Assembly: GCA_963921825.1 (NCBI GenBank)
Contig: OY997589.1
Span: forward strand, 52,818,546-52,882,545
Origin: Erodium maritimum
Taxonomy: Eukaryota; Streptophyta; Magnoliopsida; Geraniales; Geraniaceae
Direction of reading: 5' to 3'
DNA length: 64,000 nt
The notes beneath the pieces are model-generated. The model made no database searches and was not told the DNA's origin. It worked only from the letters and a program-made list of their open reading frames with translations. Made by a program: the position numbers and the translations under genes. Of the stretch, positions 19,691-30,994 are shown piece after piece (position 1 is the stretch's first letter; every line of letters begins with the position of its first letter).

Positions 19691-22319
19691 TCATCTATAT
19701 AAGTCTACTTATTCTTCCTATTCTTATTCAGGGGGCACGTCCTGGTGTCATGATCTTGCATTGTGTTGCATGTCCTGTATAGCCGTTTACGCTTGTTCCT
19801 AGCATTGCTTGTCTTTTCTTTATTACTGATCAATCTACTCCCAGATCGCAAGCGAGAGCCCTTGGTGTTTATGATATTTTGTGGCTGGACAGTGACTATT
19901 TCTGGCAATTTAATCCATGTCACCGATGCTATGAAATTTGTTCTATTGAGTCTATTTTCTTTCACTATGTCATCCACCGTCTTCACCCTGTATCGATTTA
20001 TAGTGTCCAACAATCCTCGAATACTTGAAACTGATGCATCTTATGTCCCAATCATTTCATTAAACCTGATTTTCACTGCATCCATAACTTCTTCATCCTT
20101 CAGACTAGGACCTTCAGGTGGAACACCATTAGCGGACAATGTAGCTATCAAGTTTGTGTCTTTACGCCATCTCTGGTTTACCAGTGTCCTAGGAATCTTC
20201 CTCAACGTTGTATTTTGCAGTACAAAGAATATGTGAGAACATATATAGCCCGTTGTTAGAAGTTTGTTGCAATTGCACTCAAAGTCATTTGTACTCATCG
20301 TCCAAGTCACCTTGAATTCCTTACCATATTTAATAATCAACGAATCCTTGACTTTATAGACAATGGTGTCATCTACAGTGTCATCCATGCCTGCCAAGTT
20401 GCAGCGGTTCAGAGCGTAAACTATATGCTTTTGTATGTCAGCAAACACAGTATGTGTGTGCAGAGTCCAAGCATGTAATAACCACTCCCGGTCAACGCCA
20501 GTTAACCCTGCGAAAAACAGGAAAATTTAAAAATTTTGAGCAGACACTGAATTGAACCGGAATTGGACCCCGAGGGTCATACCGGACTTGAGTTGACCTC
20601 GTCATCCACCAAAGTGAGTTCCGGGGGACTCGGGGCAACTTTTTGATCAGTTTGGAAAATGTTGACTTTTTGCTGGAAAAGTCAACCGAGCGACGTTTTG
20701 GTCCATTCGAGGACCGTTTTGGATCCAAAAAGCTTAACCGTCGTCGCAGCAGTCTTCGTTCAGACATTTCCTTGTAGCCCGTGAAGTTTCGTAATTTTTG
20801 GGAAAAAGTGCCCGTTCAAGGCCCCAAACGTCCGATTTTCACGAATCTGATTGGAAAATATCTAGTAGATATTTTCCAAAAGATGTGGGACCCACCTTGC
20901 CACTTTCCAACAAGTGGTGGTGTTAGTTTTGGGGGGAAAATAAAGATGAAGCCATTAAGGGTGGCCGGCCACACATTTTAAAAGAAAAAAAAAAGAAATG
21001 TGTTAGTTTTTAGAAAGAGAAAGAAGAGAGAAGAAAGGGAGAGAAGGAGAAGAAGAAAAGAGAGGAGATATGGCTTGGAGGGGTACTATTCACGTCATCC
21101 ATCCGTTGGATCGTCTCGAGGCTAGGAGAAATCGACTTCCCCTCGTCGTGCTCTACGGTTAGTACCGAACCGATTCTCGTTTTGATTAATTTTGAAAGTT
21201 AGGGTTTGTATAAAACTATTATTTTAGGGTGTTTTGAGGTTAGGGGAATTTTTGGAGACGTTTTGAAGGTGTTTAGAGGCGAAGGGGCACGTTTTCCAGT
21301 GACCGGAAGCTCGGGAGGAGCTCCGGCCACCGTGGGTGGTGGCCGGCCGGCCATGGGGTGGCTGGCCGGAGCTGGGGCCAGCCACCACCATGGTGGCCGG
21401 TTCCCAATTTGAGCCCTAGGACCCACGGCCAAGGTGGGCCGGGTGGGGCCCACGTGCTCGGGTGCTCGGGTTTAGTGTTCGGGTGGTTTAAAACGTTCCC
21501 CGGACCATTTATCCCTAACCGAATCGAAATTTGGAATTAAATTGGAAAAGTTATAATTATCGGGTTTAGCAACTTTAAACGTTAATTAATTGACTCGGAA
21601 GTTGGAATTCGATCTTGTCAAGTACATTGGGACCCTTGAATTATTCTAAGACCATAGAAATGAAAACGGGAATTTTTGGAGCCCCGGAAGGGCATTTACA
21701 AAACCCGGGCAGATTCGCCATGTCGGGCGAATCGGGCCTTTACGGGTCCCTTATCGACAATGTCGAGTAATTGGGAAGTTTGGGAGTGATCGACATTGTC
21801 GGGGTTAAGTTTGGGCATCGAGTTTAATGATTTTCAGTTTATTCCTGCGAGTTGTTAAGTACCTTAAATTTGTGTTCTTTTAGATCGTGCCACGGACCGA
21901 GGCAAGGGAAAACTGGGTGAGTGACTGAGATCATCACCGGAGCTCGTTGGTTGGCTTTTGGAAAACACGCACGAGGTAGGGAAAAGTAGCCGGATCTCAG
22001 CCCTGACTAGGGAAAGTTACCTGTAGAATTGCATGTGACACCGGGTTGTCGTGGGTTAGTTAGGTTATCGAATATTAGAAAAGCTTGATACGGGAACTTA
22101 GCAATTATTAGAAAAGCATGTGACACTTAGTAGTGTCGTAGGAGCAGTGAACTTAGCGATATTAGAATTACTGGAGGCATATGACCATGCCCGGAGGTTG
22201 ATTGCGAACTTATCGATATTAGGAGTACTGGAGGCATATGACCATGCCCGGAGGTTGATTGTAAACTGTTGATATTAGGACTATTGGAGGCATTGTTTAT
22301 GCCGGAGTTTGATTGTGTG

Positions 22320-22990
22320 TAGTTGTGTCTTGGGTGGCTTTAAGAGACCGTACTTTACTGTTGTGTCTTGGGTGGCCTTGAGAGCCTGTGTTTTACTTTT
22401 GGCGTTTTGGGTGGCCATGAGTGCCCGTGGGGTTGTTGAACCCGTGTCTTTACCTTTGGTGTTGGGGTGGCCATGAGTGCCCATGGGGTGTTGAACCCGT
22501 GTCCTTACCTTTGGTGTTTGGGGTGGCCATGAGTGCCCGTGGGGTTGTTGAACCCGTGTCTTTACCTTTGGTGTTTGGGGTGGCCATGAGTGCCCGTGGG
22601 GTTGTTGAACCTGTGTCCTTACCTTTGGTGTTTAGGGTGGCCATGAGTGCCCGTGGGGTTGTTGAACCCGTGTCTTTACCTTTGGTGTTTGGGGTGGCCA
22701 TGAGTGCCCGTGGGGTTGTTGAGCCCGTGTTTTACTGTTGGTGTTTTGGGTGGCCATGAGTGCCCGTGGGGTTGTTGAACTCGTGTCTTTACCTTTGGTG
22801 TTTTGGGTGGCCATCAGTGCCCGTGGGGTTGTTGAACCCGTGTCTTTACTGTTGGTGTCTTGGGAGGCCGTGAGTGCCTGTGGGCTGTTGAGCCCGTGAG
22901 TTACTGTTGGTGGTTTTGAGTGGCCGTGAGTGCCTGTGGGTTTGTTGAGTCCGTGTTTTTTACGGTTGGTGTCTTGGGTGGCCATGAGTG
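22320..22990 (+). repeat. 57-bp tandem array inside the solo LTR
   Basis: About eleven units with the core GGGTGGCCATGAGTGCCCGT, then GGGGTTGTTGAACCCGTGTC and TTTACCTTTGGTGTTT. The five central units (about 22450-22690) are nearly identical at 57 bp and the edges are more diverged. Because 57 is divisible by 3, open frames with 19-residue repeats appear on both strands. They are not genes. Confidence 0.9.
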
Positions 22991-23099
22991 CCTGTCGAGT
23001 GATGATCTTGTGTTGTCGCTGTTTGTTGAACCTTGTTTGTGATTGTGATTGTGGTTACCTGAGTTTGGAAACACGACTTTGTGTCGGGGAAGTTGTGTG

Positions 23100-23410
23100 G
23101 TGTGGCTAGCCTCCCGACTGGGATCGGGGGAAGCGGAGAGGTTGTGGGCTAGCCCCGTGACTAGGATCGGGGGAAGGATTATGAGGTTGGTGGTGTAGCT
23201 AGCCTCCCGACTGGGATCGGGAGAAGCGGAGAGGTTGTGGGCTAGCTTCCCGACTGGGATCGAGAGAAGTTTCGTGGTACGCGCGGGTGTGGCTAACCAC
23301 CCGACTGAGATCAGGTGAAGAGGAGAGGTTGTGGGTTAGCCTTCCGACTGGGATCGGGAGAAGTAGCGCAACAGGTTGACCGCCTGACCTGACTGGGATC
23401 AGTGAAACGC
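23100..23410 (+). repeat. GACTGGGATCGGG tandem array inside the solo LTR
   Basis: Units of about 55-60 bases with GGCTAGCCTCCCGACTGGGA and TCGGGAGAAG recur about six times. The homologous shorter array in the gypsy 3' LTR is at 7850-8040. Confidence 0.8.
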
Positions 23411-24685
23411 GAGACTGAGATGGGTTACTGAGCAGCTGGCATGCGATCCTTTGTGATCTTGTTTGGTGTGCGATCCTTTGTGATCTTGGGTGTTGCGTGG
23501 TTGTCTGTCGTGTCTTTGGAGGAGGTCGTCAATCGTTGAGTCAGGTCTACTTTACGAGTCCGAGTGTTGAGTCTGTTGAGGAAGGTAACGGTTATGTGTC
23601 TTTTGAGTACTTGAGTTTGGGGATAGTGATCCCCGGTGTTGAGTTGGTTGTTGGTGTTACCGGCATTGTCTGCTAAGTATGCCGTAGTCAGTCTGTTATC
23701 CGTGGTGGTGAGCGAACGCTCACCCCTAGCTGCTTTTCCTACAGGTACCGGTCGGAGGTTGGACTAGGTGAGCTTCTGAAGCTTGAAGAGCTAGGAGCGG
23801 GATTTATGGGTTTTACTTTTGAGTCTAGTGACGGATACCTTGTTTTGTCCACTTGTTGGGACTTGTTTTGAGTTGTAAACATTATTTTGTTGAACAAACG
23901 GTGATTTTAAAGTGATCTATGAAAAAGGCTTCAAAATGTTTTATTATTTTAAATGTTCGCGTCCCGAGTTCGGTTTACTGAAATTGGGGCGTGACAAAGC
24001 ATCTGCTTCAAAACACGTGTATGTCTTCAACACCGGATATGTGTTGTAGCTGTGCATCATAAGACTGAAATGCTCATTCCTTTGGTTATCTATCACCACG
24101 CCACACCGCCAGATCAAGTGAACAAGGTTTAAGTACTGATCTGTGAGTTTATGATAGGCCCGGTTGGCTGATTCAGACCTTGATGTTGTCCTCATAAACA
24201 ACCTCATCAGAAAATCCCTATGGTATGCTGGAATCCAACTGTGACGAAGATCGAATAAGCAATTGAGCCAAGTGTTGTCGTGCAAATTGAAGTCTTCAAT
24301 GATGCTAGCCCACTTTTCATAAAACTCATCAGGCCCTATAAGGTTGTTGTATACTATGAAATCTATCCTTTTTCAAAGTCTGTATCATGTGTTATACTTC
24401 CAGGCACCTGTAACATTTATGTATGATTTGGAAACCTAAACAAATAAATAATACAAATTGATGTGGCATATGGATATTTTTTGTTCATAGATTGAAAAAA
24501 CAGACAGAACAGTTTGAGAATAGATATAAACCCATCCCATACTAGTTAACTATCAGAACCATATTCATAATAAAACGTTTTGAGTAAACAACCATTACAA
24601 GATGAGAATACAGAGTATATGATTTTTCTTATAGAGATTGACCTTAAGACGAATCTTATTCATAATGTGCCACATGCAGAGTTTG

Positions 24686-27353
24686 TGTAAGAACCGCTCC
24701 CGGTCAACGCCGGTCAAATCGGCAGAAAAACAGGAAAATTTAAAATTTTTGGACAAACACCTAAATGAACGTAAATTTGACCCTGAGGGTCATATCGGAC
24801 TTAAGTTGACCCCGATATCGACCAAAGTGAGTTTTGGGGGACTCAGGGCAACTTTTTGACCAATTTGGGAAACATTGACTTTTTGCTGGAAAAGTCAATC
24901 GAGCGACGTTTTGGTCCGTTCGAGGCCGTTTTGGATCCAAAAAGATTAGCCATCATTAAAGCGGTCTTAGTTGGGCCGTTTCCTTGTAGCACGTGAAATT
25001 TCGTAATTTCTTGGAAAATAGGCCCGTTCGGGGCCGGAGATGGCCGAATTTAACGAACCTGACTCAAAAATATTTACAAATATATTTTTCATAAGTTGGA
25101 CCCACTTGCCACTTGTCACACAAGTCGTGGTGGTTGGTATTTTGAACAAAGTAAAAGGGAAATGAGAGGTGAAGTCTCGGCAATTAGAAAAAAAAAAAGG
25201 AGAGAAAAAAAACGAGAAAAAGAAGAGAGAAGGAGGAAGGGAAAAAGAGAAAAGAAAGTGAGGAGTTTCATCAATTTCCCGACGATCCGACCGACGGATC
25301 GTCTCAGCGACTACGGATTCGAACTCCCCTCGTCATTCCCTACGGTGAGAACCCGTTCTTTTCTCGTTTTTGTACGTTTGAATTTTAGGGTTTGAGTTTA
25401 AACGGTTTGATTAAGGCTGGGTTTTGTTTAAGGTTGGTTTAAAGATGAATGGTTGAGGTTTGGGGTTCGTTAGGAACGTTTTGGGGCGAAAAGGAAATTT
25501 TCCCATTGTGGCCGTGTGGGGCCCACTTGGCCGGGCCTCGGGTTTTTCGTGTTCGGGTGGTTTCGGACGATCCCCGAATCGATAATTCACACCCGGAATG
25601 AATTATGGAATTAAATTGTGAAAATTAGAAATTTCGGGTTTAGAAACTTTAAACGCGAATTAAATCGCTCGGACGTCGGAAATTGATTTCGTCGATTGCG
25701 TTGGAACACGTGAATTATTTTAGGATCGAAGAAACGAAAACGGGAAATTTCGGAGCCCCGGAAGGGCGTTTTCCGATCCCGGGAAGATTCGCCGAGCCGG
25801 GCGAATCGGGCCTTTCCAGGCCCATTATTGACAATGTCGAGTAATTGGGAAGTTTGGGAGTGATCGACATTGTCGGGGTTGCATTTGGGCGTCAAATTCA
25901 TTAAAATTCAGCTTTGCCTACGAACCTAAAAAGTGTTTTAATTTAGGATCATTGTAGACCGTGTTGCCGACCGTGGAAAGAGGAGGCTAAGAGGGAAATC
26001 TGGAGCATTACCGGATCGCGAGCATCGGTTTTGACACGCTTCAAGAGGTAGGGAAAAGTAGCCGGATCTCGGCCTTGACTAGGGAAAGTTAACAGTAGAA
26101 ATGCATGTGACACTTAGTGGTTTCGTAGGATAAGTAAATTTATCGAACAATAGAAATGCAGGCGACACTTAGTGTGTCGTAGGATACTTGAACGTATCGA
26201 ATAGTAGAAATGCATGTGACACTTAGTAGTGTCGTAGGATAAGTGAACGTATCGAACATTAGAAATACTTGTGGCTTTTGGTTGTGCCCGTAGGTTGATT
26301 GAATTGTTTGTGTTTGTGGGTGGCCATGAGTGCCTGTGGGGAGTTGAACCCGTATTGGCTGACTGACTTGCCGAGCGGTAGTTAGTCGTGTTGTCGTATT
26401 TTCTTTCTATTTGCGGGGTTTTGTGTGTTATTTGGTTGTGACTGTGATTGTTCTGGTGATGACTGTTGAGCTATGCCCGTGGGTGTGTCGTACCCTCCGG
26501 TGCGCGGTCGGTAAAGTGCTGAGGGATGTGGTTCCCATCAGGTGCGTCGTACCTTCCGGCGCGTGATCGGTAAAGTGTGAGGTTAAAGCTGTACCCGAGG
26601 GGTGTGTCGTACCCTCCAATGTGTGGTCGGTAAAGAGCATAGGTTGTGGTCCCCTTAGGTGTGTAGCACCTTCTGGTGCGTGATTGGTAAAGTGCTGAGG
26701 CTGGATTTATGCCCGAGGGGTGTGTCGTACCCTCCGGTGCGCGGTCGGTAAAGAGCTGAGGGCTGTGGTCCCCGTCAGGTGTGTGGCACCTTCCGGCGCG
26801 TGATCGGTAAAGTGCTGAGGCTGGTGGTTGTGGTTTGCGTGACTTTGATCACTTCTGTGTTGTTGTGTGCTTTGAGGTCGTCTTTACGGTGTCGGGTCTA
26901 CATTACGGGCACGGGCGTTTAGATTGGTTGGGAATTGTAACCGTTTTCGTGTGATAGTCAGGTTATTTGAGTTTGGGGATAGTAGTCCCCGGTGTTTTGT
27001 TTGTTGTTGGTGTTTCCGGCATTTCTGCTAGTATGCCGTAGTTAGTCTGGTATCCGTGGTGGTGAGCGAACGCTCACCCCTAGCTGCTTTTCCTACAGGT
27101 ACTGGTCGCGAGGTGGACTAGAGGGAACTCTCGAAGCTTGAAGAGCTGGGAGCGAGAGTCCGGGTTTTTGGGAGTTTGGAGACGTACGCTTTGGTTTTTG
27201 TCCGCTTGTTTTGGACGTATTTTAAGTTGTAAAATATTATTTTGATTAACTCAAAGTGGTGATTTTAAGCGGTTTATTAAAATGTTTGAAAATTATTTTA
27301 TTGTTTCACCGTTCGCGTTCCGGGTTCGGTCCTGCCGAATTCGGGGCGTGACA
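24686..27353 (+). mobile_element. gypsy LTR without target duplication, at a chimeric junction
   Basis: A 2668-bp LTR, TGTAAGAACCGCTCCCGG to GGGGCGTGACA, of the same subtype as 13316-16100. The flanks are GTTTG on the left and AAACG on the right, which do not match. The left side is transposase coding sequence (KLCMWH) and the right side shows no transposase, so the LTR marks a rearrangement. It contains the 120-bp GGTCGGTAAAG array (about 26460-26830). Confidence 0.9.
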
Positions 27354-28721
27354 AAACGAGAGATAACGACAACGAATGCATGTCACTCTCGCTACCAACT
27401 ACCACAAGTAGAGATAGCTACACCACTCAGCGAATCAACTCAGCTACTCTTAGTTCACTTCCTATTTCCCGAGTACCATCAATAGCGATGAACACTGGAA
27501 ATCAGGTAAAACTAAATAGAGTATCGAATCGCGATATTCTGGTACTACACAAGCATGAGAGGACTCTAAATAAATGTCAAATCTACTCAACTACGCCTAG
27601 TTCAATCAACTTGACGACCGAATAAATCGATCATCAAGGAGATCTAAATAGAGCAACAAATTACGAAGCTCCGGTAACTCACAAGCATGAGTAAACTCTA
27701 AACCATGGACGAATCTACTTAGCTACGCCTAGTTCACTTCTCGAATATCAAACACCAACAATCAAGATGGTACTTATAATCAAGTTGAACTAAATAGAAC
27801 CTCGTTCTAGTAATACACAAGCGTAAGCAAATTCTATAAAAGTGAAATCCCGTCTCAAACTAGATCTAATCATGGATCGCTCCAGACATCAATCTACATA
27901 GCGCACACAACAATTAGGGAAAATCCCCTAATCGTTCGATCGGCTTGAAACACACAAAAGAATCGAGAAAACACATCCTAGCATATTTCCATCCCGTCAA
28001 TGGGAAATCAAGACATAAAAATATTGAAAATCCTAAATAAGTTCACTAAATGGCTAAAGTTTGCATTTTACGAACTCTAACCTGGAACTTGATGTACACC
28101 CGAGAGATGAAATAACTAGCACACGAAATCGGGTTCAAAAACATGAAATTCCGAACACAAAGTAAGAGAATCATGCATTAACATCGAGTAGCTTAAATAT
28201 AGATGAATACCCATACAAGCAATTGAATGTTATTTAAGCTCAAAACCCCAAATCATGCCAACAACATCACCAAACTCAAATTAACCATAAAATCATGCAT
28301 CAATTTAAAGGAAATCAACATTTACACAACACACATGACAAAAGATTGGAAACCAAGGTCATGGAATCCTAATCCTACTCAAGCATGCCAAAAAAACCGA
28401 GGTTTACAACAAAATAGAGAAGAGTAGAGATTAGAACCGGGATTGGGTTGATAAACCCAATCGAAAAACTCCTCTAACTTGCAAACCCACCATCTCCAAC
28501 TCTCCATAGCTTCAACTCATGAAAAAGGAGAAGTTGGAGATGGTGGGAGGCTCATAGATTCTTGAGAGCTCCTTGGATCGTCTTGATTATGGTCTTAGAT
28601 GGTAGAAAATGCTCCCAAGTGAAGAACACTCAAGAACACTCAAGAACAATAAAGAGAAAAGAAAGAAAAGAAAAAAACATGATTTATATGGAATGTGTTT
28701 TTCACGCCTACACTTGCATAT
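27354..28721. other. unassigned region with diverged repeats and a hairpin
   Basis: No credible gene. Imperfect units of about 135-150 bases with CTAAATAGA, CACAAGCATGAG and CTACGCCTAGTTCA recur around 27440, 27590 and 27723. On the minus strand an AT-rich start (TATAAAT near 28685) is followed by a leader-like CT-rich segment. With 31015-31536 on the far side of the PIF element, this may be an old minus-strand LTR. That is a guess. Confidence 0.35.
28486..28547. repeat. perfect 16-bp inverted repeat (hairpin)
   Basis: CCCACCATCTCCAACT (28486-28501) and AGTTGGAGATGGTGGG (28532-28547) are exact reverse complements separated by 30 bases. It could be an RNA structure in an untranslated leader of a minus-strand transcript. 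No gene is attached to it here. Confidence 0.85.
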
Positions 28722-28724
28722 TAA

Positions 28725-28741
28725 GAGCAGGCACAACGGAA
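28725..28741 (+). repeat. left terminal inverted repeat of the PIF element
   Basis: GAGCAGGCACAACGGAA follows the TAA duplication. It matches the right end in 14 of 17 positions. Confidence 0.88.
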
Positions 28742-29118
28742 CGGCCCCGCTCCCCGCACCGTGACGTTCGCTGGCCGGGCGCGCTGGCCGTTCCGGTGTT
28801 AAGGCCGAAAAACGCGGCCCCGCTCCCCTTGCACGCGCTCCCGCTCCCCTTGCACGCGGTCCCGCTCCCCTCTCGCTGGCCGGGCGCGGTGGACGCGCCG
28901 GCGCGCCGTCTGCTGCGCTGGCAGCGTGTGGGGCTGCCACGTGTCCCGACCGTTGGCACACTAACGGCTAGTTTTTTTTTAATTCAAAAATCAGCAAAAA
29001 AAACCCTATAAATACCCCTCTCCTCTCATATTTTTCACACCACTTCCTACTTCAACTATCCAACTTCACTCTCTCCTTCCCAAATTCTCCTCTCTCGTTT
29101 CAATTATTCTCGTGAAAA

Positions 29119-30671
29119 ATGTCGGGCGACACTAGGTCTCGTGCACAGTCAGCTGGTGACAAAGTAGGATTCACCGAGGACGAACTGGCACGAGGTTTCG
29201 GAGACATTCTAACGGGCAATCGCTCCAACTCCCCAAACTCGAACCCGGGGTCGAGTTCAGGTTAGTGCAAACTTATTATTTATGTAACGTAATTTTTGTA
29301 CTTATTTTATTTTATTAATGCATTGTATTCATTTTTTTTGATTAATTATTTGCACTTATTTTATTATTTTATTTTTTTGCACTTAATTTATTGTATTAAT
29401 TTTTTTTATCAGGGCAATACCGTCCCCAACAATACCAAATGGCGCCAGGGTTCCAAGTGCCATCACAATGGAGCATGGCCCCACAAGGTTTCTAGATGCC
29501 ACCGTTCCAACCACAATCACAATGGGGCATGGGACCCCAATTCTACAACTACGAGGGTCATCCACTACCCGACGTACAAACCCCCCAACCATCCTCTTCC
29601 CAACGACGAGGCCGAGCCCCTGCCCGAGCCCGAGCCCAACCCCGAGCCCAACCCGAAGAACCAGATCCGGAGGGCCGGACATTCAGCAAGGAGGAGGACC
29701 ACCACCTCATAACTTGTTGGTTGAGCACAATAAGAGACGCCATCAAGGGCAACTCGCAAACCGGCAGCACATTCTAGTGCGAAGTGCAGAGGAAATACAA
29801 CTCCAAGGGAGGTTACCCACATCGCCGCTGGGAAGCTATCAAGAAACGTTGGCTCAGAGGTTCCAGCCAGACAAGGAGGATGCTCGGCTATATGAAGAGG
29901 TCCAAGGCCGAGAAGCCAAGCGGCGCAAATCAGGAAGAGCACTTGAGACGTGCGAAGAAAATGTGGGAGGATGATGGGAAAGTGATTAAAGACCACCCGA
30001 TAAAGTTCGACCTGGATCATTGGGTCATGAGGCTCGAGGGCAATGAGAAGTTCAGTGCCCAGGAGGGCACAATGGGAACTATCCGCAGTCAGGTACGCCA
30101 ACAACGACAGCGGTTGGATGAGGCTGGGGCTTACAGCTCAACCCCACCTACAAGCACAGGGGAGGAGGGCACACATCTCAGTGGTGAGTCCCAACCACCA
30201 GAATGGGGAGGAAGCGAGAACTACGAGGGGACTCAGGTCCCTCTCAGCGACACACCCCCATCCCCTGAGGCCGCCCCAAGTCCCCCTCGCCGACCGCAAG
30301 GGAAGAAGACAGCGAAGGCCGCAAAGAAGGGGACCGTCCTCACGGCCCAAATGTCTGCCTTCGCCAAACTGGAACGTGCACGAATCTACGCTGAACGTGC
30401 ACGTTTTGAGGCTCAACGTTCACGTGGCGAACAACATGCAGAAAGGTATCGCATGATACAGACATTAACCCAACAGTGGGAAGCAAACCTCACCAACTAC
30501 AAGTCCCTGGTGGGGACGGATACTTCTTCCTACGACGAAGAGGCTATGGCAGACCATAAGTTTTGCAAGTCCCAACTGCGAAGACTCATATCTACCCTTG
30601 AAGCCCAAATTGATGATCTTCGAAGCCAACCCCCACCACCAGTTGTCGACCCAACAAAGGATGATTCTTGA
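29119..30671 (+). pseudogene. PIF/Harbinger ORF1, Myb/SANT-like DNA-binding protein, two nonsense codons
   Basis: ORF1 proteins of PIF/Harbinger elements help the transposase bind DNA and enter the nucleus. Exon 1 (29119-29260) starts MSGDTRSRAQSAGDK, an intron runs 29261-29412, and exon 2 runs 29413-30671 to a TGA. Exon 2 has a Gln/Pro/Met-rich stretch, an Arg/Ala/Pro-rich stretch, then a Myb/SANT-like trihelix (FSKEEDHHLITCWLSTIRDA through KYNSKGGYPHRRWEAIKKRW), a KKMWEDDGK block, a basic PPRRPQGKKTAKAAKKG segment and a Glu/Arg-rich helix. TAG codons at 29493-29495 and 29775-29777 break the frame, the second inside the trihelix where an aromatic residue is usual. A TATAAATA lies near 29007. 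Confidence 0.85.
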
Positions 30672-30994
30672 ACTTGTATTTTGTTTTGGGTTGTATTAAA
30701 AAGGGTTGAATAAAATTAGAAGTTCATTTATATTCGTGTTGAATTTATTAATTTTTGATTGTCATTAATTATTTATTTCCAAAATTGTTTAAATTATGAC
30801 TAAATTAAACGGTTTCTGATAACGAATTAAATGAAACAGGAAAATATCAAATAATAATCCAGTCAGCACTGTTCTGCACTCCCAGGACCTCAAGGTCCTT
30901 TCTGTTGCAAAACACCCACTTTTCTGCACTCCCACTCCCTGACTTATGTCCAGTCAGCACAAGTTCTGCACTCCCACTCCCTGACCAAGGCCCT

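Larger units (their letters stand above)
20474..23996 (+). mobile_element. solo gypsy LTR with target duplication AAGCA
   Basis: A 3523-bp LTR, TGTAATAACCACTCCCGG to GGGGCGTGACA, flanked by AAGCA at 20469-20473 and 23997-24001. It splits the FAR1-type transposase between codons that read ADA and WTL once the duplication is collapsed. It has no gypsy internal region. It contains a GCCGGCCGGCC block (21330-21400) and two expanded tandem arrays. Confidence 0.95.
8662..24685. mobile_element. multi-gene Mutator-like element with ULP1-like peptidase and FAR1-type transposase (right end missing)
   Basis: The gene content and continuity across inserted LTRs define the element: ULP1-like peptidase on plus, acidic ORF on plus, two small charged ORFs on minus, FAR1-type transposase on minus. 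The left end reads (TA)n then TTGGAGAGCAATCAGGTACG. The right end is missing because the transposase gene is cut at 24685 by an LTR without a target duplication. Two solo LTRs lie inside. Without them the element part is about 9.7 kb. ULP1-like genes riding in plant MULEs are known (Kaonashi/KI-MULE type). The extra small ORFs and the spacer repeats are less familiar to me. All large genes here are broken. Confidence 0.75.
19705..24685 (-). pseudogene. FAR1/FHY3-type MULE transposase, interrupted and 5'-truncated
   Basis: FAR1-type proteins are MULE transposases, some domesticated as transcription factors. Reading on minus from 24685: KLCMWHIMNKIRLK (the conserved Cys-His region of the DDE core), an intron to about 24412 that contains spacer repeats, VPGSITHDTDF, then a frameshift, IVYNNLIGPDEFYEKWASI (region of the third acidic residue), SWIPAYHRDFLMRLFMRTTS, RSESANRAYH, and CFEADA. 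The solo LTR follows at 20474-23996. Beyond it come WTLHTHTVFADIQKHI, a SWIM zinc finger (FECNCNKLLTTGYICSHIF), an in-frame TAA at 20041-20043, and a Cys/His tail (CNTMQDHDTRTCPLNK). The N-terminal FAR1 domain and the first two catalytic aspartates are missing, cut by the LTR at 24686. Confidence 0.88.

Noticed and set aside
22421..22985. Frames of 83-117 residues on both strands with 19-residue repeats
   Set aside because: Pure translation of the 57-bp LTR array, whose unit is divisible by three.
28562..29011. Pro/Arg/Ala-rich frames of 83-149 residues
   Set aside because: They cover the GC-rich left end of the PIF element and its 5' flank, crossing the element boundary, so they cannot be one gene.
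29383..29777. Alternative frames over PIF ORF1 with Pro/Arg-rich sequence
   Set aside because: They conflict with the ORF1 frame, which has the Myb/SANT-like motif and a plausible intron.
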